52,110 bases of DNA from Megasphaera sp. NM10 (GTDB lineage Bacteria > Bacillota > Negativicutes > Veillonellales > Megasphaeraceae). Each line of letters starts with the position of its first letter. Position 1 is the stretch's first letter. Positions 1-8,407 of this stretch are shown here, in pieces. Both the position numbers and the translations under genes were made by a program. Under the pieces are notes generated by a model. The model saw nothing but the letters and a program-made list of their open reading frames with translations, searched no databases and was not told the DNA's origin. The DNA lies in the NCBI RefSeq assembly GCF_000417505.1, contig NZ_APHY01000015.1, positions 1 through 52,110 of the forward strand, in the 5' to 3' direction.

Positions 1-180
1 TCAAGAAAGGCAGCTTTCCCCAACGAGGATGCAGTCTTCAAGATTTTCTACCTACGCATCCAAGAGCTCTATAAAAAATGGAAGGGTCGTCACGTCGCAA
101 ACTGGGCGATGGTCCGGAACCAGCTGCTCATGGACGACAGGATGTCTCAGCTTATGCAGCAATACGATGTTGCTTATTGA
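1..180 (+). CDS. IS256-family (Mutator) transposase, C-terminal end, partial
   Basis: Reading frame 1 is open from the first base to TGA at 178-180 and encodes about 59 residues containing AFPNEDAVFKIFYL and KKWKGRHVANWAMVRNQLL. This is the typical C-terminal pattern of Mutator/IS256 transposases: the 'AFP.E.AV.K..YL' block followed by 'KW....NW......QL'. Only the tail is visible; the catalytic DDE residues lie upstream of the window. It is not the same copy as the transposase at the right end of the window, which is on the other strand and ends in a different sequence (DEENPYI). Confidence 0.8.
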   Translation, partial: SRKAAFPNEDAVFKIFYLRIQELYKKWKGRHVANWAMVRNQLLMDDRMSQLMQQYDVAY

Positions 181-208
181 ATCGATTTACACAAAACTCT
201 TGACACAC
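1..208 (+). mobile_element. 3' end of an IS256-family insertion sequence
   Basis: The window opens inside an insertion sequence. It carries the last 59 codons of a Mutator/IS256-type transposase and then a terminal segment, TTTACACAAAACTCTTGACA at about 186-205, which resembles in inverted form the ends seen at 49946 and 51562. The helicase reading frame starts directly after it, so the element sits inside that gene. The left end and any target duplication lie outside the window. The right boundary is good to a few bases only. Confidence 0.75.
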
Positions 209-1614
209 CCGCTTTTAAACCGGTTATGCTGGAAGAACATTTTCGGTGTGTACCAGAAATCATTGGTTATAGCAATGAAAAAATGTATAATAATCGAATT
301 TTGCCATTGCGGGATTCTCATTCTTCAGAATTAATGCCACCTGTTATTAACTATCGAGTGGATGGTAGACGTAATGGTAAAGCAAAAATTAATGACAAAG
401 AGGCTGAGTGTATCGTTTCCTTGATGTTGGCTTGTTGGGAACAAACTGAATATGCTGATAAAACGTTTGGTATCATTTCGTTATTAGGTGATGAACAAGC
501 TTTTTATATTATGAATTTTGCATATAATCATGATATCAATATGCAAGAGTGGAATCAGCGACAAGTCGTGGTTGGAAATGCAGCATCCTTTCAGGGGGAT
601 GAACGCGATGTCATGTTTCTAAGTATGGTAGATGACGATGAATCGGCAAATCGTAGTCGTACTAAACTGGATTTGCGAAGAAGATATAATGTTGCGGCTA
701 GTCGGGCGAAGGATCAGTTATGGGTCGTAAATTCTCTAGACTATACTAAACTTAAACATGGGGAAAATCTTGAAGATGAAGATGTTCGTTTTGGACTTTT
801 AGAATATGCTGAAAATTATCAGGAACATAGAGCGCGTTTCTTGGAAGCGGAAGTTAAGGCTGAATCACCTTTTGAAGCTGAGGTAGCTAAATATCTATTG
901 GCGAAAGGCTACCATATCCAGCAACAGTATGAAGCAGGTCCATATCGCATCGATATCGTTGTATCTTATGAGAACAAACAAATTGCCATTGAATGTGATG
1001 GAGAAAGATTCCATAGTGGAGCTGCGAAAATTGAAGAAGACATGGAAAGACAATGTATATTACAACGTATTGGATGGAAGTTTATTCGTATTCGTGGTGG
1101 CATGTATTACCGGGATAAAGACGGTACCATGGAGGATGTTATTAAAAAGCTCACCACTTACGGGATTTATACTGAAAATTCTCAGAACAGCGCGGACGAT
1201 GATCAATATCATTCATGCGGTTTGTACCAGCGTGTTGTTAATCGAGCTCAACAAATTAGAGATGAATGGCATAAACAAGATAATGTGATAAAAACTGCTG
1301 CTAATAAAATTGTTCAATATCCAGAGTCAATAAGCGAAGTTCCATTAAAAGCTGTTATGTCGCCTGGAAATCAATATAAGGTTCATTATAAAAAAGAAAC
1401 AGTGGCCCCCAAAACACTGAATTTGAAGCAACAAAGAAAAATCAAGATGGGTGATAAAGTAACGGTTAGATTAAATGAAAGTACAAAGACATATATCATG
1501 ATGAAAAACTCTAGAGGTTCTCTTACTGAATTAACAAAAGCATGTTTAGGGCACTCTGTAGGAGACGAGATTATCTACCAAAATAATAAAGGAAAAATCT
1601 TAGGAATTAAGTAG
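208..1614 (+). pseudogene. SF1 (UvrD/Upf1-like) helicase with Vsr-type endonuclease and GreA-C-like domains, 5'-truncated by an IS
   Basis: The reading frame is open from the IS boundary; the in-frame ATG at 226 is internal, not a true start. Visible domains in order: the C-terminal half of a superfamily 1 helicase (LEEHFRCVPEIIGYSN, then FQGDERDVMFLSMV, then RRYNVAASRAKDQLWVV, the usual motif V/VI blocks); a Vsr/DUF559 (MTES_1575-like) endonuclease domain at about residues 205-320 of the fragment (FEAEVAKYL, IDIVV, IAIECDGERFH, RQCILQRIGWKFIRIRG); and a tail at about 410-462 (LGHSVGDEI) resembling the GreA/GreB C-terminal domain. The Walker A half is missing. Full-length relatives are large nucleases, some within anti-phage islands, so a lost defence gene is a fair inference. 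Base composition is AT-rich, unlike neighbours, which suggests transfer. Confidence 0.75.
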
Positions 1615-1645
1615 TCTAGCTGAACACGGCTGAAAAGGAGATTTT

Positions 1646-2367
1646 ATGGATAAAACAATATTTTCTATAGGCGGGAAAAACTGCCTTATTTATTCAGCAG
1701 GGCAGCCGGTGTATCTATTGATACAGCCTGTTGATGACCATGATTGGGAGGTATTGGACGAACAGGTAACAGCCATTGCGAAGGCTGTCCAAGTACCTTT
1801 CGTTTTTGTCGCTTTTCTGGTAAAAGATTGGAATCAGGAATTATCTCCCTGGGATAGTCCTGCTGTTTTTGGGTGTTCTGATTTTGGGCATGGTGCAGCC
1901 GAAACCCTACACTTCGTAGAAACAGTTCTCTTGCCAGCTGTCCGCCTGCGATACCATTTACCGGAAGGCATCCCCGTGGTGTTAGGCGGATATTCCCTGG
2001 CAGGGCTCTTTGCTTTGTGGTGCGCCTGGCAGACGCCAGCCTTCTCGCTATTGCTGCCGCGTCGCCGTCGGTCTGGTTTCCCCATTGGCTGGATTATGCC
2101 AGTCAGCGGCCGCCACAGACCCAGGCCGTATACTTGAGCCTGGGCGACAAAGAGGAAAGGACGCGCAATCCTGTCATGGCGGCGGTAGGGGACTGTATTC
2201 GTCAGCAGTATGCCTGTTTAGCAGAATTGTCCCGCATGCAGGTGCTGTTGGAATGGAATAAGGGAAACCATTTCCAACAGACTGGGCAGCGTTGTGCTAA
2301 GGCTTTTGCATGGTGTGTGTCATCATTGGCGCAGGGGCCAGGCGGCGCCAGCAGCACCAGAGGATAG
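1646..2367 (+). pseudogene. alpha/beta-hydrolase (esterase-like), single frameshift near 2041-2047
   Basis: Starts at ATG 1646 after AAAAGGAG. The first frame gives an alpha/beta hydrolase core with the nucleophile elbow GGYSLAG (Ser is the predicted nucleophile) at about residue 115. Homology then continues in the next frame: IAAASPSVWFPHWLDYA, YLSLGDKEERTRNPVM, and NKGNHF, which supplies a plausible catalytic His. One missing base near 2041-2047 restores a protein of about 240 residues. The 3' end overlaps the converging permease gene by about 70 bases. The substrate is unknown. Since many genes here carry one-base indels, sequence error is as likely as real decay. Confidence 0.6.
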
Positions 2368-3667
2368 CCAGCCAGACGGGCATGATGAGGACGGCTGTGA
2401 GTATGTCCGGCATTTGGGTCATCATGAGGACGATGAAGCAGAGGAAGGCCAGGCAGAAATAGTCCGCTGCCGGATACCAGAGGGACGGGAACTTCGTGGT
2501 CTTGCCTGTTTTCTGGCAGTAAGTCTTGAATTTCAAGTGCGTCACGATGATCGTGACCCAGTTGACGATGGTGGCGCCGACTGTAAGGGACAGGAAGTAC
2601 ATGAAGATTTTTCCCGGGAAGAAATAGGTCACGGCGACGACGAACAAGGTCAGGCCCGAGCAGAGACAGAGCGTGTGGACCGGTACGCCCCGAGACGACA
2701 GCTTCTTGAACCATTGCGGGGCGTTGCCTTCTTCTGCCAGGCCGAAGGCGATGCGGGAATTGCCGTAAATGGCCGAGTTATAGACGGAAATGGCTGCCGC
2801 CAGGACGACGAAGTTGAGGAGATTGGCCGCTGCCGGGAAGCCGACGTTAGTGAAAATCTGGACGAAGGGACTGTTCTGTGTGCCAATCTGGTTCCATGGC
2901 CACAAGGTCATGATGACGACCATGGTGCCGATGTAGAAGACGAGGATGCGCCAGATGATCTGGTTGATGGCCTTGGGCAGGGACCGTTCGGGATTTTCTG
3001 CTTCTCCCGCCGTGATGCCAATCAGTTCGACGCCGCCAAAGGAAAAGATGACCGTCACCATGGCCAGGCAGAAGCCCCAGATCCCGTTTGGCAGGATGCC
3101 GCCGTAATCCCAGAGATTGCTGAAATTCTGCGGGAAGGGCCGGCTGTCCTGGCAGATGAGCCAGGCGCCGAGGGCAATCATGCCCAGGATGGCCGCCACT
3201 TTGATGAAGGACATCCAGAATTCCGTTTCACCGTACGCCCGGACGTTGACCAGGTTGAGACAGGTGATGGCCATGAGACAGACCAGGGCCGTCACCCATT
3301 GCGGCAGGTCGGGCAGCCAGTAATGGACGTAGATGCCGACAGCCGTCAATTCGGCCATGCTGATGATGACATAAGAGAACCAGTAATTCCAGCCCAGCAT
3401 GAAACCCGGGAAAGGGCCCCAGTACTTGTCGGCGTAATAACTGAAGGACCCGGACACCGGTTCTTCGACGGCCATTTCCCCCAACATGCGCATGATGAGG
3501 AAAATGACGATGCCGCAGATGAGATAGGCTGCGATGACCGACGGCCCGCCCAGGGAAATGGTCGACGCCGACCCATAAAACAACCCCGTACCGATAGCGC
3601 CGCCCAGGGCGATCATCTGGAGATGACGATTCTTCAGGCCGCGCTGCATCTGTGATGCTTCTTTCAT
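2297..3667 (-). CDS. amino acid permease, AAT/APC family
   Basis: The protein has 456 residues, normal for the amino acid-polyamine-organocation superfamily, with about 12 hydrophobic segments. Near the N-terminus MIALGGAIGTGLFYGSA is the TM1 signature (the GAIGTGLF bend) of proton-coupled amino acid symporters of the AAT group; EEPVSGSFSYYADKYWGPF is the conserved loop of the same family. It acts in the cytoplasmic membrane to import one or a few amino acids; sequence alone does not say which. ATG 3667 is preceded by AGGAGG with 8-base spacing. Upstream lie a strong promoter and, between promoter and start, a terminator-like hairpin, so read-through may control expression. Confidence 0.9.
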   Translation of the reverse strand: MKEASQMQRGLKNRHLQMIALGGAIGTGLFYGSASTISLGGPSVIAAYLICGIVIFLIMRMLGEMAVEEPVSGSFSYYADKYWGPFPGFMLGWNYWFSYVIISMAELTAVGIYVHYWLPDLPQWVTALVCLMAITCLNLVNVRAYGETEFWMSFIKVAAILGMIALGAWLICQDSRPFPQNFSNLWDYGGILPNGIWGFCLAMVTVIFSFGGVELIGITAGEAENPERSLPKAINQIIWRILVFYIGTMVVIMTLWPWNQIGTQNSPFVQIFTNVGFPAAANLLNFVVLAAAISVYNSAIYGNSRIAFGLAEEGNAPQWFKKLSSRGVPVHTLCLCSGLTLFVVAVTYFFPGKIFMYFLSLTVGATIVNWVTIIVTHLKFKTYCQKTGKTTKFPSLWYPAADYFCLAFLCFIVLMMTQMPDILTAVLIMPVWLAILWCCWRRLAPAPMMTHTMQKP

Positions 3668-3684
3668 GAAAAAGACCTCCTAAC

Positions 3685-3741
3685 AAAAAAAAAGGCCGCA
3701 CGAAAGTTTACACCCAAGGTGGTGTACCCCTTCGTGCGGTC
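3685..3741 (-). terminator. leader terminator hairpin before the amino acid permease (putative attenuator)
   Basis: Read on the minus strand, the stem CCGCACGAA...TTCGTGCGG with an inner stem TACACC...GGGTGTA is followed by nine T's, then the AGGAGG and start codon of the permease. The hairpin lies between the promoter and the gene, so most transcripts should stop unless something prevents folding. No known riboswitch or T-box core was recognised on the transcribed strand. Confidence 0.65.
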
Positions 3742-3766
3742 GTTTGACGATTACACTCTGTCTATT

Positions 3767-3794
3767 AGTATAGAACAAAAATAGCGCTTGTCAA
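3767..3794 (-). promoter_or_regulatory. sigma-A-type promoter of the permease
   Basis: On the minus strand, TTGACA (3794-3789), a 16-base spacer and TATACT (3772-3767) match the vegetative consensus. Transcription would start about 20 bases before the leader hairpin. Confidence 0.75.
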
Positions 3795-4048
3795 TCCGGG
3801 AAAAACAAGTGAAGACAGATTACGACGCATCAGCCATATTATGACCGGGCCTGCACAGTTCTGTTACAGCTATCGTGGAATGCTATCTTTTTCTTTATTG
3901 AGAAGCTATAATGAAATAGAAATAGGCGGCTGCTATCTTTTGGCTTGCAAATAGCTGGCAGCGGCTCCTCAAGAAAGAAGGATGATTTTTGTTGCAATAT
4001 ATATGCAGGTCTCTCGATTGTGTTATAATGGCAGAGGAGGCGGGGAAA

Positions 4049-4207
4049 ATGGGCCAATTCGTCAATGCGGACGGAGAACGGTGCAGTGTCGATCAGATCG
4101 TCAGGAACTTATTGAAGGAAGACGTGACCTATGAATTCATTGCGCACGTTGCCCAATGCCCGTTGGAAACGGTGAAACGCATTGCCGCTAAACAAAAAAA
4201 GCAATAG
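4049..4207 (+). CDS. small conserved-looking protein of unknown function (52 aa)
   Basis: ATG 4049 has GAGGAGG 9 bases upstream, a better ribosome site than the TTG at 3989, which would also put the likely -10 box TATAAT (4024-4029, extended by TG) inside the gene. The product, with 52 residues, is soluble; its C-terminal half (IVRNLLKEDVTYEFIAHVAQ then LETVKRIAAKQKKQ) looks like two helices, perhaps a small HTH-like unit. Its stop overlaps the ribosome site of the dehydrogenase, so the two are probably translated together. Function not recognised. Confidence 0.6.
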   Translation: MGQFVNADGERCSVDQIVRNLLKEDVTYEFIAHVAQCPLETVKRIAAKQKKQ

Positions 4208-4219
4208 GGAGTGATTCGT

Positions 4220-5176
4220 TTGAAGATTTTAGTTGTCATGGATGTCGATGCAAAACAGAAACAGTGGCTGGAAACAGCTGCTCCGGAAGCGGATTTTTGC
4301 TATTGTCCCGGTGATGGGACCCAGGCCGGCAAGGCGCTGGATGAAGCGGACGTCATCATTGGCAATATCGCTCCTGACCTGGTGAAGAAAGCGTCACAGC
4401 TGCAGTGGCTCCAGCTCAACAGTGCCGGTGCCAACGAATACTGCCAGCCCGGTATCCTGCCGGCCGGCGTCACCTTGACCAATGCGACCGGTGCCTATGG
4501 CCTGGCCTTGTCGGAACACATGCTGGCCCAGACACTGGCTATGATGAAGAAACTCTATCTTTACTATGACAATCAGCATCAGGCCCTGTGGCGCGACGAA
4601 GGGCCGGTCACGTCCCTCTATGGCGCGACGGTCGTCGTCGTCGGTTTTGGCAATATCGGCCGTAACTTCGGCCAGCGCGTCAAGGCCATGGGGGCACACG
4701 TCATCGGCTTGCGCCGCCGTCAGGGTGCCGTACCGCCGGAAGCTGACGAAATGGGGGATATGGCCCATTTCAATGAATACCTGGCGAAAGCGGATATCGT
4801 CGCTTCGTGCCTGCCCGATACGCCGGAAACGTATCATATCTATGACGCCGCGCGCTTTGCGGCCATGAAGAAAGGCGCTTATTTCGTCAATGTCGGCCGC
4901 GGCACCAATGTCGACCAGGCCGCTTTGCAGGAAGCCGTCGCCCAGGGCCATCTGGCCGGCGCTGCCCTGGATGTTACCGACCCGGAACCGCTGCCGTCGT
5001 CGGCCCCCTTGTGGAAGACGCCGGGCATCTACATTACGCCGCACATCTCCGGCGGCTATCATCTCCGGGCGACGCACGACTACATCGTCCGCATCGCCGC
5101 AGATAATCTCAAACGCTACCGGGCCGGCGACCCTCTGGAAAACATCGTCGACCTCATGACCGGGTATAAAGCATGA
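4220..5176 (+). CDS. D-isomer-specific 2-hydroxyacid dehydrogenase
   Basis: The product of about 318 residues belongs to the NAD-dependent D-2-hydroxyacid dehydrogenase family, which interconverts 2-oxo acids and D-2-hydroxy acids. Visible signatures: VVVVGFGNIGRNFGQRVKAMG (the GxGxxG dinucleotide fold), FVNVGRGTNVD with the catalytic Arg region earlier, DVTDPEPLPSSAPLW with the Glu/Asp segment, and ITPHISGGY with the catalytic His. TTG 4220 is preferred: AGGGAGTG ends 6 bases before it, whereas GTG 4211 lies inside that site. The true substrate (phosphoglycerate, lactate, hydroxyisocaproate and others are possible) cannot be told. A terminator follows directly. Confidence 0.9.
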   Translation: MKILVVMDVDAKQKQWLETAAPEADFCYCPGDGTQAGKALDEADVIIGNIAPDLVKKASQLQWLQLNSAGANEYCQPGILPAGVTLTNATGAYGLALSEHMLAQTLAMMKKLYLYYDNQHQALWRDEGPVTSLYGATVVVVGFGNIGRNFGQRVKAMGAHVIGLRRRQGAVPPEADEMGDMAHFNEYLAKADIVASCLPDTPETYHIYDAARFAAMKKGAYFVNVGRGTNVDQAALQEAVAQGHLAGAALDVTDPEPLPSSAPLWKTPGIYITPHISGGYHLRATHDYIVRIAADNLKRYRAGDPLENIVDLMTGYKA

Positions 5177-5180
5177 GAAA

Positions 5181-5213
5181 ATGGCTTGTCACTAAGCGAC
5201 AAGCCATTTTTTT
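5181..5213 (+). terminator. intrinsic terminator, shared CTTGTC/GACAAG stem type
   Basis: ATGGCTTGTC-actaagc-GACAAGCCAT followed by T's ends the dehydrogenase gene. It is one of a series of terminators here with nearly the same stem. Confidence 0.85.
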
Positions 5214-5215
5214 AG

Positions 5216-5317
5216 GGGCTAGTGGTTAGCAGATGGTTTTGAATTTAAAGTCCTCTCTGCGAACTACAAACTCTCTGTACTACACTTATAGAGTAAAAGA
5301 AAGCTAGCCCCTAACCC
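5216..5317. repeat. family D AT-rich repeat
   Basis: Holds GAATTTAAAG, GCGAACTACAAACTCT, then TATAGAGTAAAAG, with CTAACCACTAACCAC at the right end. The same order of words recurs at 15715, 22405, 40030 and 46935. No gene is seen. Confidence 0.6.
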
Positions 5318-5953
5318 CTAACCACTAACCACGGGCTTGACGATGGTGCCGGTTTTCCGGCAGGTGACGCGGCCGCTGGTCGTGTCGGTCAGGCTGGCGG
5401 CAAAGGCGTCGCTGCCGCTTTGCGGGACTTCCATGGTGAAGGTCACGTCGGCGGCGAAATCCCTGCCGGTAATGGTGCCGCCGTGGTCGGGGACGAAGCG
5501 TTCCATCGTGCTGACCAGGGGATAGGCGACAGTCGCCGTCAGGATCGTGAAGGGCGTATAGACGGCGATATCCGCGGCTTCCAGGGCCAGGGCGGCAGCG
5601 TGGCTGTAAGCCCGGATGAGGCCGCTGGCGCCGAGCTTGATGCCGCCGAAATAACGGGTGACGACGATGGCCGTATTGGTCAGGCCCTGCTTCTTGAGGA
5701 CTTCCAGGATAGGACGGCCTGCCGTACCGGCTGGTTCGCCATCGTCGCTGGAACGCTGGAAACGGCCGTCCGGCCCGACCTGGTAGGCCGAGCAGTTGTG
5801 GCGGGCATCCCAGTATTTCTTTTTCATTTCCTCGATGAAGGCTGCTGCCTCGTCTTCGGATTTCACTTCGCAGACCGTCGCGATGAAGCGGGACTTCTTG
5901 ATGACATATTCAGCGTCGGCCCGGCCGTAGACCGAGCGGATGAGAGATTCCAT
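5318..5953 (-). CDS. YigZ/IMPACT family protein
   Basis: About 211 residues from the second ATG (MESLIRSVYG), which fits the usual family start; the ATG at 5962 adds three residues. Family blocks are clear: EYVIKKSRFIATV near the N-terminus, ARHNCSAYQVG, SSDDGEPAGTAGRPILEVL, and TRYFGGIKLGASGLIRAY. The N-terminal IMPACT domain has a ribosomal-protein-S5-like fold, and a C-terminal DUF1949-like ferredoxin domain follows. Relatives are linked to translation control or proteolysis, but a defined reaction is not established. Stand-alone gene, flanked by repeats on both sides; its last codons lie close to family D repeat sequence. Confidence 0.9.
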   Translation of the reverse strand: MESLIRSVYGRADAEYVIKKSRFIATVCEVKSEDEAAAFIEEMKKKYWDARHNCSAYQVGPDGRFQRSSDDGEPAGTAGRPILEVLKKQGLTNTAIVVTRYFGGIKLGASGLIRAYSHAAALALEAADIAVYTPFTILTATVAYPLVSTMERFVPDHGGTITGRDFAADVTFTMEVPQSGSDAFAASLTDTTSGRVTCRKTGTIVKPVVSG

Positions 5954-5962
5954 AACACACAT

Positions 5963-6312
5963 CGTCCTTTACATTTTTCTTCCATCATACCATGGTTTAG
6001 TGGCTCGTGGCTAGTGGTTCGTGGCTCGTAGGGGCTCGCACGTGGCGAGCCCCTACGAGCATATGTGAGAATTCCATGACCCGTTTACATGAACAGTCCA
6101 TGCTAGGGATTTTGATGATTCTCCCAGCAGTGGGAACGAGAAATCATACATATCCTGAAGCGGGCGCCCCACGCGGTCGCCCCTACAGAAAACAGCGCTA
6201 GCGTTTGTAGGGGCTCGCACGTGGCGAGCCCGCCAGGGGATATGTGAGATACTTGTGAATCGGATTTGCATGAACTTTAAATTTAAATCCATCCGCTAAC
6301 TGCTAACCACTC
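5963..6312. repeat. repeat cluster (families A and D), no gene
   Basis: Contains a perfect 37-base palindrome at 6024-6060 built on GTAGGGGCTCG-CACGTG, a second A-type half at 6161-6186 (GGGCGCCCC...GCCCCTAC), a third at 6207-6232, tandem GTGGCTCGTGGCTAGTGG words, and TTTAAATTTAAA near 6275. Short reading frames across it follow the palindromes and have no ribosome sites. Confidence 0.75.
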
Positions 6313-6348
6313 AAAAAGAGGCTGTCTTAATGCGACAGCCTCTTTTTG
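6313..6348 (-). terminator. bidirectional terminator, shared CTGTC/GACAG stem type
   Basis: AGAGGCTGTC-ttaatgc-GACAGCCTCT has an A-run on the left and a T-run on the right, so it can end the regulator gene on the minus strand and any rightward transcript. The same stem occurs at 22485-22520. Confidence 0.8.
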
Positions 6349-6355
6349 TAACACT

Positions 6356-6709
6356 TTATTTTTTGCCATTGATATTCAATAATGTTTTAATAGCCTCCTG
6401 TTTTTCCGGCGGCAAGGCGTGGATGGCCCGGATGATGTGGCTGTCGTCTTCGGTGATGGAAGCACAGAAGTCGCAGCTGTTGCCGTGCTCTTCACTGCCT
6501 TTGCAGTACATGCCCGGCCGGCCGACGAGGATACAGATGGGAATCTGGAAAAAATCAGCCATTTTCAGGAGTACTGAAATATCCGGTGAATAGAGGCCTG
6601 TTTCCCAAGAATAGACGGCTTGTTTGGACATGCCAAAGAGGGCACCGAAAGCCGTCTGGGTTAAGCCCTTTTTTTTGCGATAATATCTAATTTCTTGTCC
6701 TAAAGTCAT
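6356..6709 (-). CDS. XRE-family transcription regulator with a Cys/His cluster
   Basis: The product has 117 residues. The N-terminal helix-turn-helix (LGQEIRYYRKKKGLTQTAFG, MSKQAVYSWETG, LLKMADFFQIPI) is a classic Cro/CI DNA-binding domain over residues 2-60. The second half is unusual: YCKGSEEHGNSCDFC brings three Cys and one His together at about residues 69-83, followed by a helical tail. A bound metal or thiol switch is possible but only an inference. No targets can be named; the aminopeptidase gene upstream is on the same strand, but 257 AT-rich bases lie between them, so separate transcription is likely. Confidence 0.85.
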   Translation of the reverse strand: MTLGQEIRYYRKKKGLTQTAFGALFGMSKQAVYSWETGLYSPDISVLLKMADFFQIPICILVGRPGMYCKGSEEHGNSCDFCASITEDDSHIIRAIHALPPEKQEAIKTLLNINGKK

Positions 6710-6966
6710 GCGCGTTCACTCTTTCTGTACACAATAGTCTCTGTTGTACACATTCAATTTCGTATACTATACAACACAATGTAATATACACTGATCATTA
6801 TAATATGGAAATCATTATAATATGGATGATAAAAAGCGTCAACCGTATGATTCTAAGAACTTGCAAGTATTATGCTTAAATATAATATTGGGACGAAAAA
6901 TGATACTTAAATTAAGAAAAATATTGATAAAAACATAGAGATGTATACGGAGTATAGAATAAAAAG

Positions 6967-8253
6967 CTATTTATGGCTGAAAAAGGCACGAATCAGGCGG
7001 ACCAGGCTTTCCTGGTCGGCAGCGCCCATCAGTTCCCGGCACGAGTGCATGGCCGTAATGGGGATGCCGATATCCATGGCCCGCAGGGGGAGATTGGCTG
7101 AGAGCAGGGAGCCCAGGGTCGAGCCGCCGGGGATGTCCGACCGGTTCATGAATACCTGATAGGGGATATCATTTTCACGGCAGAGGGATTTGACGACAGC
7201 TACGGCAGCGGCGTCCCCGGCATAGCGCTGGCTGCTGGCGATCTTCAGGGCGACGCCGCACCCCATGACGGGCTGGTTGGTGACGTCGCATTTTTCCGGC
7301 ACGTTGGGATGGATGGCGTGGGCCACGTCGACAGAGAGCATGAAGGCCCGGGCCAGGTCGGCCGAGAAGTCATCGTCCGTCAGGCCGAAGGCGTGGTAGA
7401 TGCGGTGCAGGATGTCCGGCAGGACGTGGGAGTCCGCCCCTTGTTTCGTCTGGCTGCCGACTTCTTCGTTGTCGAAGAGGGCGACGACGTTGAGGCCGTC
7501 GGAAGCGGCTGTTTCGGCAAGGCCCGTCAGGCAGGCCAGGACCGACGTCAGATTGTCCAGGCGCGGCGACGATACGAATTCATCGTGCCAGCCCAGGCGG
7601 CAGCCTTCTTCATAGGGATAGACCGTCAGGTCCCAGGACAGGATGGCTTCGGGCAGGCAGCGGCATTTTTCCGACAGGAAATCGAGGAAGAAATGGTCCG
7701 TCAGCTCGCGCTGGTCCAGGCCCATGAGGGGCAGCAGGTCTTTCTGCGGGTTGAGTTCGACGCCTTCATTGGCCCGGCGGTTCATGTGGATGGCCAGGCG
7801 GGGAATGGTCAGAATCGGTCTCCCTGCGTCGACGAGGCGGATTTCCGGCTGGAAGGCATCGCTGCCCTGGAGGGCCACGGTCCCGGCCAGGGACAGGGGA
7901 CGGTCGAGCCACGATTCGCGCAGCAGGCCGCCGTAGACTTCGGCGTTCAGCTTGAGGTAGCCGTGCTGGCGGATTTCCGGCCGATATTTTATTCGCAGAC
8001 AGGGGAAATCCGTATGGGCCGCGCTCAGGCGCAGGTGGCGGCGCACATCGGAACCCGTGCGGAAGGCGATGAGGCCCGAATCATAGAGGGGGACGTAATA
8101 GGCACCGTTCGGCGCCAGTTGCCACGCTTCGGACAGGGACAGGGCCTGGAAGCCGGCCCGGTCGAGATAATCCCGGCTGGCCTGGACCGTATGGTACGGC
8201 GACGGGCTGTGATGGATAAAATTCAATAAGTCCTGGATATAATCATAAGTCAT
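6967..8253 (-). CDS. apeB: M18-family aminopeptidase
   Basis: About 428 residues, the normal size for M18 metallo-aminopeptidases, which remove N-terminal residues (often acidic or neutral) from peptides using two zinc ions and form large cytosolic shells. Metal and catalytic motifs are in place: SAAHTDFPCLRIK (first His/Asp), ALFDNEEVGSQT (catalytic Glu and ligand), MLSVDVAHAIHPN (Asp/His), and a C-terminal IPITAMHSCREL His. The ATG at 8253 is chosen because AAAGG lies 9 bases upstream; the ATG at 8262 overlaps that site. It probably supplies amino acids from peptides. Confidence 0.9.
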   Translation of the reverse strand: MTYDYIQDLLNFIHHSPSPYHTVQASRDYLDRAGFQALSLSEAWQLAPNGAYYVPLYDSGLIAFRTGSDVRRHLRLSAAHTDFPCLRIKYRPEIRQHGYLKLNAEVYGGLLRESWLDRPLSLAGTVALQGSDAFQPEIRLVDAGRPILTIPRLAIHMNRRANEGVELNPQKDLLPLMGLDQRELTDHFFLDFLSEKCRCLPEAILSWDLTVYPYEEGCRLGWHDEFVSSPRLDNLTSVLACLTGLAETAASDGLNVVALFDNEEVGSQTKQGADSHVLPDILHRIYHAFGLTDDDFSADLARAFMLSVDVAHAIHPNVPEKCDVTNQPVMGCGVALKIASSQRYAGDAAAVAVVKSLCRENDIPYQVFMNRSDIPGGSTLGSLLSANLPLRAMDIGIPITAMHSCRELMGAADQESLVRLIRAFFSHK

Positions 8254-8407
8254 GGAGGTCATCCTTTCTGACGAGATAGGTCGGTTATTTCAATAGTAGT
8301 TCTTATTATATCATATATATAAGATTCTATGGAATGATATGTTTTTTTGCGGCTTCCTCGCCAGCCATGGTATAATAAAAAGGATTTTATTTTTTGAAGG
8401 GACGCTT

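Noticed and set aside
2294-3655. 453-codon plus-strand frame opposite the amino acid permease
   Set aside because: Composition is rich in His, Asp, Arg and Gly without membrane or domain pattern; the minus strand is a clear permease with promoter and ribosome site.
3711-3740. Resemblance of AAGGTGGTGTACC on the plus strand to a T-box core
   Set aside because: The gene, promoter and T-run are on the minus strand, and no specifier or terminator/antiterminator pair exists on the plus strand.
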